Source of the DNA: Lujinxingia vulgaris
GTDB taxonomy: Bacteria; Myxococcota_A; Bradymonadia; Bradymonadales; Bradymonadaceae
DNA: 64,000 nt
NCBI RefSeq assembly: GCF_007997015.1
Contig: NZ_VOSM01000004.1
Coordinates: forward strand, 372,001 to 436,000
Reading direction: 5' to 3'
In this document: piece after piece, positions 50,034-59,027 of the stretch
Layout: every line of letters starts with the position of its first letter
How positions within the stretch are numbered: position 1 is the stretch's first letter
Notes under the pieces: model-generated
Seen by the model: only the letters and a program-made list of their open reading frames with translations
Told to the model about the DNA's origin: nothing
Database searches by the model: none
Made by a program: the position numbers and the translations under genes

Positions 50034-52418
50034 TCAAAACATCGCGTTTTTGCGCGAGTCCATCGTCACCTCCTGCACCTCCTCGCCAACCCGCACGCGG
50101 TGCGGGGTGTGCATGATCTTCTGATGGTCGCGCACCTGCCCCACCGCCCCGCCGGCGCCCTCCTCCCACTCCGCCGGGCGGATCGTCATCTGCTCGAGCA
50201 CCACCTCAAGCCGCCCCCCGTCATCGAGCTGCCCCTCAAAGACCCGCTCCCCATCGACGTCGTCGATCTGCACCGGCGAGCCGGCGTCTCCCTCCACGCT
50301 CAGCGTGTAGGCCACGCTGTAGTAGCTGCGCTTGCTGGTGCGCCGCCACCAGACATCATCGACCGCCGCGCCCCCCTCAAAGACCGGATCGATGAGAAGG
50401 TGGTCGTAGCTCTCATAGCCCCCGTCGAAGATGAAGGTCGCAAACTCCGGGTGGTCGCCCACCTTCTCAAAGCGAGGGTTGATAAAGGTATGCCGGTTTC
50501 CTCGCCCGTAAGAATCCCCAAAACGCACCAGCGCCACGTTGGAGCGCAGGTGGTTATCGATGTAGTAGGTCGGCTCATGATCGGGCCGGGTATCATGAAC
50601 GCCCTGCGTGACCACCGGAGCGGCATCCAGGGTGACTTCATCGAGGGCGCGGATGTCGATGAGGTTTGAGTCGCAATGGGTCTCGGTGATGGTGGCGTCG
50701 CTAAACAACTCGGTACCACGCATGATGCCGCCGCCCCGTGCGCGCCCCACGATCAGGTTGTCGCGGTAGGCCAGGTTATGACGCACCTGACCGCCCCCGC
50801 CGTAGTTGGTGATGCGGAAGCCGTTGAGCGAGTCCATATCGCCCCAGCTCTCAAAGTAGCGCCGACTCTCGGTGCTCACGCCCTCCATTTGCACCAGGTT
50901 CTGAGCCACCTCCAGATCCAGATGCGCCCAGCTCACGGCGATGGAGTGGTAGCCGCTCATAAATATCTTGTTTCGCAGCACCTCCCCGGCCACCGTATCG
51001 GGCGCCGAGTGCGGCTGAATGGCAAAGGAGTTGGTCGACCAGCTGTCGACGTAGATCTCGTTGTCGGTGATGGTGTTGGCTTGGCGAAGCCCGTTCTGAC
51101 GGGTGCGCAGTACCAGGTTATGATGCAGGGCGTAGGCGTTGGGCTGCGCGTGATTCTGGCTGGTATCCGAGATCTGCAGCGGGCGCCCGCCGCCGGAGCC
51201 GTGGCGGTTGGTGATGACGTAACCCCGATCTTTAAAACGGTTATGGTGCACCTGCACCTGCCCCTGGGGATAACGAAGATGCACGGCGTGAATCTGCGCG
51301 GCCTGGTAGGCGATATCAAGCCCGGCAAGCTCCACATCGCTCACCCCGGAGAGGTAGACGGCATGAAGCCCCCCGCTGGATGAGGCGCCGGAGTTACCCA
51401 CACCGCCCTCGATGATGCGCCCGTTGAGCACGCGCACCCCGCTGACCTCGTTGCTGCGCGCCCACACGCCGCTGGCCGCCTGCTCGGCATGCCCGGCGTC
51501 GATGGAAGGGATGCTCCCCTCACCATAGGTGATGGTATGCCCGCCCAGATCGAGGGTGATGTCGCTGGCCACGATCTGCACCACCGCGCTCTGAGCGCCG
51601 CTTAAGTCTTCGGTGAGCAAGTAGGTCGCCCCGCTCTGATCGAGGCGGTAGGGCGGGCCCTCAAGCGTGCCGGGAAGCTCGATCAGCGCTTCGGCAGGCG
51701 CCGGATCGGCGGTGGTCAGCTCCTGCACCACCGAGGCAATCGTTTCGCCGGTGGCGTCGCGCCCCACCCAGCGAAAGTAGATCGTGGTGTCGGCCGGCAG
51801 CTCCCGAAGATGGTGCATCTGCAAAAAGGTCGGTCGCGTTGAGGCCTCGGTGCGCTCATCGAGCGCCTCGGGTGAGCTCCCGTACTCCACCCAGCCAATG
51901 ACCGGTCGCGTGGTCTCGAAGGCGACGGTGGCCGAGGAGCGCGATGCGTAATGCCAGGCGCCGCTCTCCACAAAGTTCACGGCATCGCCCGTGCGCGCCT
52001 CGAGCAAAGGCTGGTTCACCGGCCCGAAATGGGTGAGCGCAAACTCGTGAAAGACCGCGTAGAACGCGTCCGGATCAAAGCCATCGGCCAGGGTGTCTTT
52101 GTCGAGCGCCTGATAGGCCTGGCGCGCCGCATCGCGCCGGGCGTCATCGATCGCCAGCGGTTCATCCGACCACACTTCGGCCACAAGTCCCCCGGGGCGC
52201 TGCGGATCGTTGCCGCTATCGTCAACATCCCCCCCATCACCGCCCGCGTCACTTCCACCGCCATCCGGCATACCGCCATCCGGCGCATCCAAAACATCCT
52301 CTTCGCCGCCGACGTCTCCCCTGCCATGGCGAGCATCATCGGTGTTCTCGCTTCCACACCCCGCTCCCAGCACCACCACCATCGCACTCAGCACCATCGA
52401 CCCGATCAGCCTACGCAT
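50034..52418 (-). CDS. Right-handed beta-helix lipoprotein
   Basis: A 794-residue surface lipoprotein. The lipobox is VLGAGCG; an Asp/Gly-rich linker (DAPDGGMPDGGGSDAGG-type) follows to about residue 75. A beta-sandwich domain about 150-235 (RPVIGWVEYGSSPEAL, YFRWVGRDATG) is like the N-terminal domain of purple acid phosphatases. From about 290-560 the sequence is a parallel beta-helix with repeated G/N-x-I/V/L patterns (VSGVRVLNGRIIEGG, DVELAGLDIA, VQVHHNRFKD, NTITDNEIYV) as in pectate-lyase-type folds. No clear catalytic residues, so it may bind polysaccharide. GAGGAGG precedes the ATG. Confidence 0.82.
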   Translation of the reverse strand: MRRLIGSMVLSAMVVVLGAGCGSENTDDARHGRGDVGGEEDVLDAPDGGMPDGGGSDAGGDGGDVDDSGNDPQRPGGLVAEVWSDEPLAIDDARRDAARQAYQALDKDTLADGFDPDAFYAVFHEFALTHFGPVNQPLLEARTGDAVNFVESGAWHYASRSSATVAFETTRPVIGWVEYGSSPEALDERTEASTRPTFLQMHHLRELPADTTIYFRWVGRDATGETIASVVQELTTADPAPAEALIELPGTLEGPPYRLDQSGATYLLTEDLSGAQSAVVQIVASDITLDLGGHTITYGEGSIPSIDAGHAEQAASGVWARSNEVSGVRVLNGRIIEGGVGNSGASSSGGLHAVYLSGVSDVELAGLDIAYQAAQIHAVHLRYPQGQVQVHHNRFKDRGYVITNRHGSGGGRPLQISDTSQNHAQPNAYALHHNLVLRTRQNGLRQANTITDNEIYVDSWSTNSFAIQPHSAPDTVAGEVLRNKIFMSGYHSIAVSWAHLDLEVAQNLVQMEGVSTESRRYFESWGDMDSLNGFRITNYGGGGQVRHNLAYRDNLIVGRARGGGIMRGTELFSDATITETHCDSNLIDIRALDEVTLDAAPVVTQGVHDTRPDHEPTYYIDNHLRSNVALVRFGDSYGRGNRHTFINPRFEKVGDHPEFATFIFDGGYESYDHLLIDPVFEGGAAVDDVWWRRTSKRSYYSVAYTLSVEGDAGSPVQIDDVDGERVFEGQLDDGGRLEVVLEQMTIRPAEWEEGAGGAVGQVRDHQKIMHTPHRVRVGEEVQEVTMDSRKNAMF

Positions 52419-53049
52419 ACATCCTCCTCAGCGTCGTCAGAAATCCCCGTTCACAAGGTCTTGAACGCCGATCATCCTAGAGACGAAGAATCCCCCCGCC
52501 AAGAATTCTATTGCAACACTTCGTGTCGGGATGAGCCGCATCCCACAAAGACTTCCACCGACCCACGGTCACCAACCCCCACCGTTCAAGGGTTCTTGAA
52601 CATGTTGCACCGGATGATCACAAAACACATACGAAGAGGGTTTTTCGCCCACACCTCATGCCGCGATCACCCGCATGTGACAACGACTTCTACCGACCCA
52701 CGGTCATTTTCATCGACGTTCACAGGTTCTTGAACCATCTCATCGTCTGACGAGTGTTCGCGCGATCCGCATGATGCTCACACCCTTGAGTGCTCCGATC
52801 CACCGCTCTACACAACAACTTCGCCCCTCCCACCTCCCCCCACCACTCGCCACGCATCCCCCCCTTCTTGCCCCTTGTGTAACAAACTGTTTGCGACGTT
52901 CTCCTCAGCCCACCCACGCCACCTTCCACCCGCCCGAAAATGGCACGTCTGAAAGCGCACTCACCCCGCTGCGTTTGACCCCGACCGCCAAAACCTCCAT
53001 GGTGCGCCCAGGTTAGACTCCTTTTCCTTCCCACCCCCGGACCCATCCT
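52419..53049. repeat. 631-base intergenic region with 135-base tandem units and dispersed repeats
   Basis: Three imperfect units start with CGTTCA...TTCTTGAAC-like sequence at 52448, 52583 and 52717, spaced 135 and 134 bases. Each unit includes a module GATCACCCGCA...ACAACRACTTC...CGGTC (52530-52573, 52665-52706 and 52797-52834). A 21-base match with one mismatch repeats at 52551-52571 and 52686-52706. A perfect inverted repeat (GTTCAAG/CTTGAAC, 4-base loop) lies at 52584-52601. TGTAACAAACTGTTTG occurs at 52878-52893 and again beyond the helicase. No gene is supported here. Confidence 0.7.
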
Positions 53050-54462
53050 TTGAGCACCTCTCGCTCGACCTCTTCCGCCGCGCCCGACACCGCGCCCTTC
53101 GCCACCCTCTCCATCGAAAACCACTGGCTGGAGACCCTCGACCAGCTCGGCTACCACCAGATGACGCCCATCCAGGCGGCCACCCTCCCGCTGACGCTGC
53201 GCGGCCAGGATGTCGTGGGGCTAGGGAGCACCGGCACCGGCAAAACCGCCGCCTTCGGGCTGGCGCTGCTCCACCGCGTCTCCCCCGCCCAACCTCTGCC
53301 TCAGGCCCTGGTGCTCTGTCCCACGCGCGAGCTCGCAAGCCAGGTCACCGACGAGCTGCGCCGCCTGGCCCGCGCGCTGCCCAACACCCAGATCCTTACG
53401 GTGACCGGCGGCGCGCCCTTCTCTCGCCAGCGCGTCGCCCTGGAGCACGGCGTCGACGTGGTCGTGGCCACCCCCGGCCGTCTTCTCGACCACCTGGACC
53501 GCGAGACCATCGACCTCTCCCGCGTCAAAACGCTCGTCTTCGATGAGGCCGACCGCCTCCTCGATATGGGATTTCTTGACGATGTCGCCACCATCGCCGA
53601 GGCCTGCCCCACAAGGCGCCAGACGCTGCTCTTCTCGGCGACCTTCCCCCGGGCCATCCGCGAGCTCAGCGAGCGCTTCCAACTGCAGGCCCGCCAGATC
53701 TCGGTGGTCGGTCAGGCGGAGCGGCCCGACATCGACCAGGTCATCGTGGAGCTCGGCGACGTCGCTCGACTCGACGCGCTGGAGTCGGTGCTTCAGAACT
53801 TCGCCCCGACCTCTTCCGTGATCTTCTGCAACCAGCGCGACACCTGCGAGACCGTGGTCGAGCGCCTACAGAGCGCCGGCTACAGCGCCGAAACCCTGCA
53901 CGGTGGCATGGAACAACGCGACCGCGAGACCACACTCCTGCGCTTAAGCAACGGCAGCCTGCGCCACCTCGTCGCCACCAACGTCGCCGCCCGGGGCCTG
54001 GACATCGACGCGCTCGACGCCGTCATCAACTTCGAGCTCCCCCGCGAAGCCGAGGCCTTTGTGCACCGCGTCGGCCGCACCGGACGCGCCGGCGAACAGG
54101 GCCTGGCCATCACGCTCGTCGGCCCCGAAGACAGCCGAAAGCTCCCACACTTTAAAGATCATCTGGCCGATGCTCGTCAGGTCACCGCCTCAACCCCCTC
54201 CCCTTCGGCGCCGCCTCCGCCTGCGGCCGCGAACATGACAGTCGCTATCAAAGGCGGCCGCAAAGACAAACTTCGCCCCGGCGACATCGTCGGCGCGCTC
54301 ACCCGCGACTTCGGCTTTGAGGCCGACGCCATCGGCGACATCCAGATCCAGAACCACATCGCCTTTGTCGCCCTGCGCCGCGACATCGCCGGTGATGCCC
54401 TGCGCCAGATTCAGGACGGCCAGATCAAAGGGCGCCGCTTCCGCGCCTTTATGCAGCGCTGA
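53050..54462 (+). CDS. dbpA: DEAD-box RNA helicase, DbpA type
   Basis: ATP-dependent RNA helicase acting in 50S ribosome assembly. Core motifs are all present: Q-motif (TPIQAATLPL), Walker A GSTGTGKT, motif II DEAD, SAT (LFSATF), and HRVGRTGRAG in domain 2 (motif VI). The C-terminal 75 residues (MTVAIKGGRKDKLRPGDIVG and later FRAFMQR) match the DbpA RNA-binding domain, which targets hairpin 92 of 23S rRNA. The start is a TTG with only a weak GGA upstream; no better start lies before the Q-motif, so the first residues are uncertain. Repeats lie on both sides of the gene. Confidence 0.92.
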   Translation: MSTSRSTSSAAPDTAPFATLSIENHWLETLDQLGYHQMTPIQAATLPLTLRGQDVVGLGSTGTGKTAAFGLALLHRVSPAQPLPQALVLCPTRELASQVTDELRRLARALPNTQILTVTGGAPFSRQRVALEHGVDVVVATPGRLLDHLDRETIDLSRVKTLVFDEADRLLDMGFLDDVATIAEACPTRRQTLLFSATFPRAIRELSERFQLQARQISVVGQAERPDIDQVIVELGDVARLDALESVLQNFAPTSSVIFCNQRDTCETVVERLQSAGYSAETLHGGMEQRDRETTLLRLSNGSLRHLVATNVAARGLDIDALDAVINFELPREAEAFVHRVGRTGRAGEQGLAITLVGPEDSRKLPHFKDHLADARQVTASTPSPSAPPPPAAANMTVAIKGGRKDKLRPGDIVGALTRDFGFEADAIGDIQIQNHIAFVALRRDIAGDALRQIQDGQIKGRRFRAFMQR

Positions 54463-54465
54463 GCC

Positions 54466-54675
54466 TCACACCCACCCCGGCAACCACCGCTCACGATCCC
54501 GAAGATCGCGCCAGGGAAGCGCCACCTCCTCCCCGGTGAGCACCCCGCGCAGCACCGCCTCACCCCGGCGACGATCAAAACGCACGACCTCCCAGTGCTT
54601 GCCTCGATCTTCGGGATTCACCCGACTCCAATGACTTCCCACCAACTTCGACGGGTTATGCGGCGCAAGGGGCAT
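54466..54675 (-). CDS. Small TIGR02450-like Trp-rich protein
   Basis: A 69-residue protein that begins MPLAPHNPSKLVGSHWSRV and ends PWRDLRDRERWLPGWV. It matches the TIGR02450 family pattern (NPxKLxxSKWTA, KHFxV, a WxxL...W..GW ending), here with GSHWSRV and KHWEVV. The function of the family is unknown. GAGGAGG just before the ATG at 54675 fixes the start; a longer reading to 54834 would run into repeat sequence. It converges on dbpA with only 3 bases between. Confidence 0.8.
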   Translation of the reverse strand: MPLAPHNPSKLVGSHWSRVNPEDRGKHWEVVRFDRRRGEAVLRGVLTGEEVALPWRDLRDRERWLPGWV

Positions 54676-55073
54676 CGGCGTCCTCCTCAAATCCAGGTCC
54701 TCACAAGAACCGGTGACCCCTCCATCATCATCACCCCACTCGCCGCAACAACCTTTTGAGTTGGCTGTCACCCAACAAAAACCACATGCCGCATAGCGTT
54801 TTGTAACAGACTGTTTGAACGCGAGTTCCCCCACATAAACCCTCGGTCTTGTCCCTCCCTCGGTCGGACAAAACGCGACCCCGGGTCAGGTTTCACACGA
54901 CCCGGGGTCAGCCTCCACACCCCAATGTAACAAACTGATTGAAGCGCCGATCACCCGCACGGCACAACAACTTCGTCCCTCCCTCGGTCGGCCAGATCGT
55001 CGACAAACCGTACCCATCGCAACGCGTACAAACGCCCCGCTCAAACCAGCCGAAGCCCCCCCTCTCTAAAAAG
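54676..55073. repeat. 398-base intergenic region with two copies of the dispersed repeat
   Basis: The fullest copy of the repeat is at 54926-54991 (TGTAACAAACTGATTG followed by GATCACCCGCA, ACAACAACTTCG and CCCTCGGTCGG). A second copy is split as 54802-54817 (TGTAACAGACTGTTTG) and 54841-54867. Between them, an 11-bp inverted repeat (GACCCCGGGTC at 54877-54887; GACCCGGGGTC at 54899-54909) can form a hairpin. The same family occurs at 52.4-52.9 kb. Confidence 0.75.
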
Positions 55074-55643
55074 TCAAAAAACAGTGACTTCGCCGGCCAT
55101 CACCCCCACCACCTCGCCATCGACCAGGGCCTGGGCCACGCATTCGCCGAGCATCGTATCAAAGCGAGTGGCCTGCACGAGCAGCTCCACGCTGTCCCCC
55201 GGCCGCACCTCTCGCACAAAATGCGCGCCCAGGATTTTCGTCGCCCTCACCTGAAGTTCGGCGGCCTCCTCCGGGAGCTCCTGGCGCAAGAGCAGCGTGT
55301 AGAGACACAACCCCGCCTGCCCCATCATCTCGATGAGCAACACCCCGGGCAGCACCGGATCGTCTGGGAAATGCCCCTCCAGCCCCACATGATCCTCGCC
55401 AATCAAACGCCGCCCCAGCGCCAGACGCTTTTGAAGGTCAACGCCCACCAGCTCGTCAACCAACAGCATCGGGCCGCGCTGAGGCAACAGGCTCTCAACC
55501 AGCGCCCGCCCCTCAAGCGCTTCCCCCCCCACTCCGAGAGGCCACCCTTCAGGCTCCACAAGCGGGCGGCGACGCAGACGCCTCAACGTCTTTGAGATCC
55601 CCGCATCGCTCAGATCGATCGTCGTCTCACTCACCTTCGCCAC
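55074..55643 (-). CDS. FabZ-like 3-hydroxyacyl-ACP dehydratase
   Basis: A 189-residue hot-dog-fold enzyme that would dehydrate 3-hydroxyacyl-ACP to the enoyl-ACP. The active-site stretch GHFPDDPVLPGVLLIEMMGQ has the catalytic His and Glu of FabZ; the usual N-terminal LPHRxPFLLVD motif is LPQRGPMLLVD. It carries a 40-residue N-terminal extension absent in housekeeping FabZ (about 150 residues). It is the last gene of the lipid cluster, 18 bases after the oxoamine synthase stop. Confidence 0.82.
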   Translation of the reverse strand: MAKVSETTIDLSDAGISKTLRRLRRRPLVEPEGWPLGVGGEALEGRALVESLLPQRGPMLLVDELVGVDLQKRLALGRRLIGEDHVGLEGHFPDDPVLPGVLLIEMMGQAGLCLYTLLLRQELPEEAAELQVRATKILGAHFVREVRPGDSVELLVQATRFDTMLGECVAQALVDGEVVGVMAGEVTVF

Positions 55644-55661
55644 CCACCTGCCATGCCTGGT

Positions 55662-56936
55662 TCACGCCGCGCCCACAAGCCCCAGGGGACGCGCGATCAC
55701 GTCTTCGATGATGTTGGAGGCCTCATCGATATCCGCCGCGCTCAGCTGCGACGAGACCGAGATACGGAAGCGACGGCTATGCGCCTCCACCGCCGGAAAA
55801 TCGATCGGCTGCAGGTAGAGCCCGCGCTCCTGGGCGGCCATCGCAAGCTCAATGAGCTGCTCACCCGACGACCCCACGATGATCGGGATCACCTGCGAGG
55901 TGGACTCGCCAATATCCAGCCCCATCGAGACCAGGTTGGAGCGGAAGTGGCGCACGTTGGCCCAGAGCTTCTCGCGCAGCGTGTTGTCGCGCGTGGCCAC
56001 CTCCAGGCTCTTGCGCATCGCCGCCACAATCGCCGGCGGCAGCGCGCACGAGAACTGAAAGGAGGCCGCGTAGCACTTGAGGTAACGCATGATCGAGGCT
56101 TCCCCGCACACAAAGCCGCCCACCCCGCCAAAGGCTTTGCTCAGCGTGCCAAAATGCACCCCGATGCGATCTTCGACGCCAAAATGCTCACCCAGCCCGC
56201 GACCGGTCTCACCGTAGACCAGCGAGGAGTGCGCCTCGTCCAGATAGAGCGGCACATCGTGGGCATCGCACACATCGAGCAACGCCGGCAGATCCGCCGT
56301 ATCGCCGTCCATCGAGTAGACGCCCTCAACCACCACCATGCGGCGCTTGCCGGCGTGGCGCGTCAGCGTCTCGTCGAGCGAAGCGGCGTCGTTATGCGCA
56401 AAGCTCACCATCTTCGCCCCGGAGAGCGTCGCGCCGTCGACCACACTGCGGTGGCACTTGCTGTCCACCACCAGCACGTCGCCCTTCTGCAGAAGCCCCT
56501 GGATCGCGCCCAGGTTTCCGCCGTAGCCGCTGGAGAAAAGCATGCAGGCGTCTTGCCCCTTAAACGCGGCGAGCTCCTGCGCCAGAAGCACATGCTGATC
56601 AAAGGTGCCCGAGAGCATCGCCGCCCCCGAGGCCCCCACCCCGTAATGCATCAACGCCTGCGCTGCCGCCTGCACCACCTCCGGGTGGGTCGAAAGCCCC
56701 AGGTAGTTGTAGGAGGTCAGGTTGATCACCGGCCGGCGCTTACCCAGATGCCCGCCACTGAGCTCGGTGCGGGGTTTGGGGGAGTTATGCAGCGGCTGCT
56801 CAAAAAAGCTCATCGCCGTGGCGACACGCGGATCCTGAATCCAGGCATTGAAGTCCTCGGGAGGATTCAGCACCCCATCGCTGTCGTTGTAGGTGAAATC
56901 GGCCAGGCTAAACTTCAATACGTCTTCAGGCTTCAT
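55662..56936 (-). CDS. Alpha-oxoamine synthase (SPT/AONS/KBL family)
   Basis: PLP enzyme that condenses an amino acid with an acyl thioester and loses CO2, giving an amino ketone. PLP Lys267 is in TLSKAFGGVGG; the aspartate and histidine that hold the cofactor are in LYLDEAHSS and DSKCHRSV. The family includes serine palmitoyltransferase, 8-amino-7-oxononanoate synthase and 2-amino-3-ketobutyrate ligase, which cannot be told apart by motif alone; adjacency to a dedicated ACP resembles bacterial serine palmitoyltransferases. GGGAG precedes the ATG at 56936. The 424-residue length is normal. Confidence 0.9.
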   Translation of the reverse strand: MKPEDVLKFSLADFTYNDSDGVLNPPEDFNAWIQDPRVATAMSFFEQPLHNSPKPRTELSGGHLGKRRPVINLTSYNYLGLSTHPEVVQAAAQALMHYGVGASGAAMLSGTFDQHVLLAQELAAFKGQDACMLFSSGYGGNLGAIQGLLQKGDVLVVDSKCHRSVVDGATLSGAKMVSFAHNDAASLDETLTRHAGKRRMVVVEGVYSMDGDTADLPALLDVCDAHDVPLYLDEAHSSLVYGETGRGLGEHFGVEDRIGVHFGTLSKAFGGVGGFVCGEASIMRYLKCYAASFQFSCALPPAIVAAMRKSLEVATRDNTLREKLWANVRHFRSNLVSMGLDIGESTSQVIPIIVGSSGEQLIELAMAAQERGLYLQPIDFPAVEAHSRRFRISVSSQLSAADIDEASNIIEDVIARPLGLVGAA

Positions 56937-57038
56937 ACGAGCTCCCGCCGCATCCTCAAAAGGACACGCGACTTTGCGCTTTTCCAAGAAAGCGCCACTT
57001 CAAAAAAACGCCTCGGTCCTCCGAGCGCGATGTTCCAC

Positions 57039-57281
57039 TTATTCGACGTGCTCCAGAAACTTCGCTGCCAGCGCGTCGATCGTCTGCACGTCGGCGAGCT
57101 CGGAGCGGGGCACGCGAATCTTCAGCTCGCGCATCGTCGCGCTGACCACCTCGATCATGTCCAGGCTGTTGGCGCCGTAATCACGCATCGAGCTCTCGGC
57201 CGACACCGTATCAATATCGATGTCGTCCAGGTTATCTTTCAGATGCTTTTTGATGATCTCAATGATCTCTTCTTTCGTCAT
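57039..57281 (-). CDS. Dedicated acyl carrier protein
   Basis: An 80-residue ACP with the phosphopantetheine site GANSLDMIEV (Ser about residue 39, in an N-S-L motif replacing the usual D-S-L). The acidic helix pattern and length are typical. GGAG precedes the ATG at 57281. It sits between the enoyl-reductase-like and oxoamine-synthase genes and is likely the carrier of the acyl chain in this pathway, distinct from the housekeeping AcpP. Confidence 0.9.
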   Translation of the reverse strand: MTKEEIIEIIKKHLKDNLDDIDIDTVSAESSMRDYGANSLDMIEVVSATMRELKIRVPRSELADVQTIDALAAKFLEHVE

Positions 57282-57359
57282 GACTGCTCCTTTATGTTCG
57301 ATGGTGTCTTTCACAAAAAATCGTCAAAACCGGCCGGCTCCGGCCCGGCTAAACTCGCT

Positions 57360-58169
57360 TCAATCCTGCGCGCTCTTCCACCGCTCAAAACGGCGCATCA
57401 GGTTATCTTCAAAGGCCATGCCGCGATCGAGCGTGATGACCTGGCTCTGCATCGCGTCAAAGAGGCCGCTGCACATCGCCAGCACCGCCTGGCCGCACTC
57501 CTCGGGGCTGAGCAAATCCTCCCGCTCAATCCCCTCGCCGCGCAAAAACTCCCAGAACGACTCGCCGAACATCGCTTCAAAGCTCTCGGTGGCGACCATG
57601 CCAAAACGCAGCACGTTGACCTTTGTTCCGTACTCCCCCAGGTGCGAGCCCATGTAGCGCGCAAAGACCTCGAGCACACTTTTTGAGGCCGCCACGAAGT
57701 CATACGCCGGATACGAGCGGTCGGCTCCATCGCTGGAGATCGCCAGCACGTGGCCCGGGTAGCGCTCAAAGCGCTCAAAGATCGCCTGCACATGGCTCAC
57801 AAGCGGCCAGGTGCTGTAATCGAGGCTCTTGTAAAACGAGCGCTTCTTATAATCGGCCAGGGTCGGGGTGCGTCCGGCAAACGCCACGTTGCTGATGAAG
57901 ATGTCGACGCCATCGTGCTCGGTGGCGATCGCAGCCATCAGCGCCGCCACATCCTCATCGTTGGCCACGTCGGCGGCCACCAGCATGGGGCGAGGGGCGC
58001 CCACGGCGTCGAACTTCGCGAGAAGTTCGGATTCGTCGGCCGAGCCCCAGCGGTAGGTCAGCACGCAGCGCGCGCCGGCCTTTCCCAACGCCAGCGCGCT
58101 GCCCAGGCCAATGCCTCGGGTGCCGCCGGTGATCAGGGCGACCTTTCCTTTCAACTCAATCGGGTACAT
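57360..58169 (-). CDS. SDR enoyl-ACP reductase-like (Yx6K) enzyme
   Basis: A 269-residue short-chain reductase with the GGTRGIGLG nucleotide loop. Its catalytic pair Tyr156 and Lys163 (YDFVAASK) is spaced by six residues, as in enoyl-ACP reductases of the FabI/FabL type, not by three as in ketoreductases. It may therefore saturate the double bond left by the FabZ-like enzyme. It lacks other full FabI signatures, so the assignment is moderate; it could be an unusual ketoreductase. It lies between the FabG-like and ACP genes on the same strand. Confidence 0.75.
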   Translation of the reverse strand: MYPIELKGKVALITGGTRGIGLGSALALGKAGARCVLTYRWGSADESELLAKFDAVGAPRPMLVAADVANDEDVAALMAAIATEHDGVDIFISNVAFAGRTPTLADYKKRSFYKSLDYSTWPLVSHVQAIFERFERYPGHVLAISSDGADRSYPAYDFVAASKSVLEVFARYMGSHLGEYGTKVNVLRFGMVATESFEAMFGESFWEFLRGEGIEREDLLSPEECGQAVLAMCSGLFDAMQSQVITLDRGMAFEDNLMRRFERWKSAQD

Positions 58170-58271
58170 CCAGACTGCTCCCTCAACGCCCGCAGGCGTC
58201 GTGTGTGCTGCATCTTAAAACACGTTCATCCACATCGATGACCACCGGCTCGACCGCATGCGGCCTCAACC

Positions 58272-59024
58272 TTATGGGGCAACATCGAGCCCGCCGCTGA
58301 CATGCAGCACCGCGCCGTTGATAAAGCCCGCTTCGCGCCGGCTCAAGAACCACACCGCCTCGGCGACCTCGGCTGGCGAGCCGGTGCGACCCACCGGGCA
58401 ATGCTGCTGCCAGTGTTCGCCAACGCGCGCGTCCAGATCGTCGGTCATCTCCGTCTCCAGCAGGCCGGGCACCACCACGTTGGCGGTGATACCGCGCGGG
58501 CCGTACTCCTTCGCAAGACTTTTGGTCAACGCCACAAGCCCCGCCTTGCTGGCGGCATAGTTGGCCTGACCGCTGGCGCCCTCCTGTGCCACCGAGGAGA
58601 TGGTGACGATGCGACCGTAGCGCTGCCCCATAAAGTGCATCAGGGCGGCGCGCGCCACATAAAAGCTGCCGCTTAAGTTGGTGTCGATGACCTCCGTCCA
58701 GGCCTCATCGCTCATCATGGCGGCGGCCTGGTTTCGCATCACCCCGGCGTTGTTCACCACCACATCGAGCCCGTCGAGCGCGTCGATGATGTCGTAGAGC
58801 GCGTCTTCCACCTCCCCGCTCACCCGCACATCGAGCTTACGAATGACGATGGGCCCCGCGCCTTCCATAGCCTCAAGCTCGGCGCGCGCGGCCTGGGCGG
58901 CCTCCTCATTGCTGCGGTAGGTCAGCGCCAACGACCACCCTTCGGCCGCCAGCCGACGTGCGATCGCCAGTCCCAGGCCACGCGTTCCCCCGGTGATCAA
59001 CGCCCGTTGCGAAGTCTCACTCAT
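58272..59024 (-). CDS. FabG-like 3-oxoacyl-ACP reductase
   Basis: A 250-residue SDR with the nucleotide loop TGGTRGLGLA, the NNAGV motif, and a catalytic triad Ser (TISSVAQ) with Tyr-x3-Lys (NYAASKAG). This is the ketoreductase pattern of FabG. It would reduce the beta-keto acyl-ACP made by the KS. Its start (ATG at 59024, GAGGAG upstream) is only 3 bases after the stop of the FAAL-ACP-KS gene, so the two are surely in one operon. Confidence 0.88.
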   Translation of the reverse strand: MSETSQRALITGGTRGLGLAIARRLAAEGWSLALTYRSNEEAAQAARAELEAMEGAGPIVIRKLDVRVSGEVEDALYDIIDALDGLDVVVNNAGVMRNQAAAMMSDEAWTEVIDTNLSGSFYVARAALMHFMGQRYGRIVTISSVAQEGASGQANYAASKAGLVALTKSLAKEYGPRGITANVVVPGLLETEMTDDLDARVGEHWQQHCPVGRTGSPAEVAEAVWFLSRREAGFINGAVLHVSGGLDVAP

Positions 59025-59027
59025 CGC

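Noticed and set aside
52448-52834. CRISPR-like array
   Set aside because: The repeats are imperfect, of about 135-base period, without uniform spacers; no cas gene is near.
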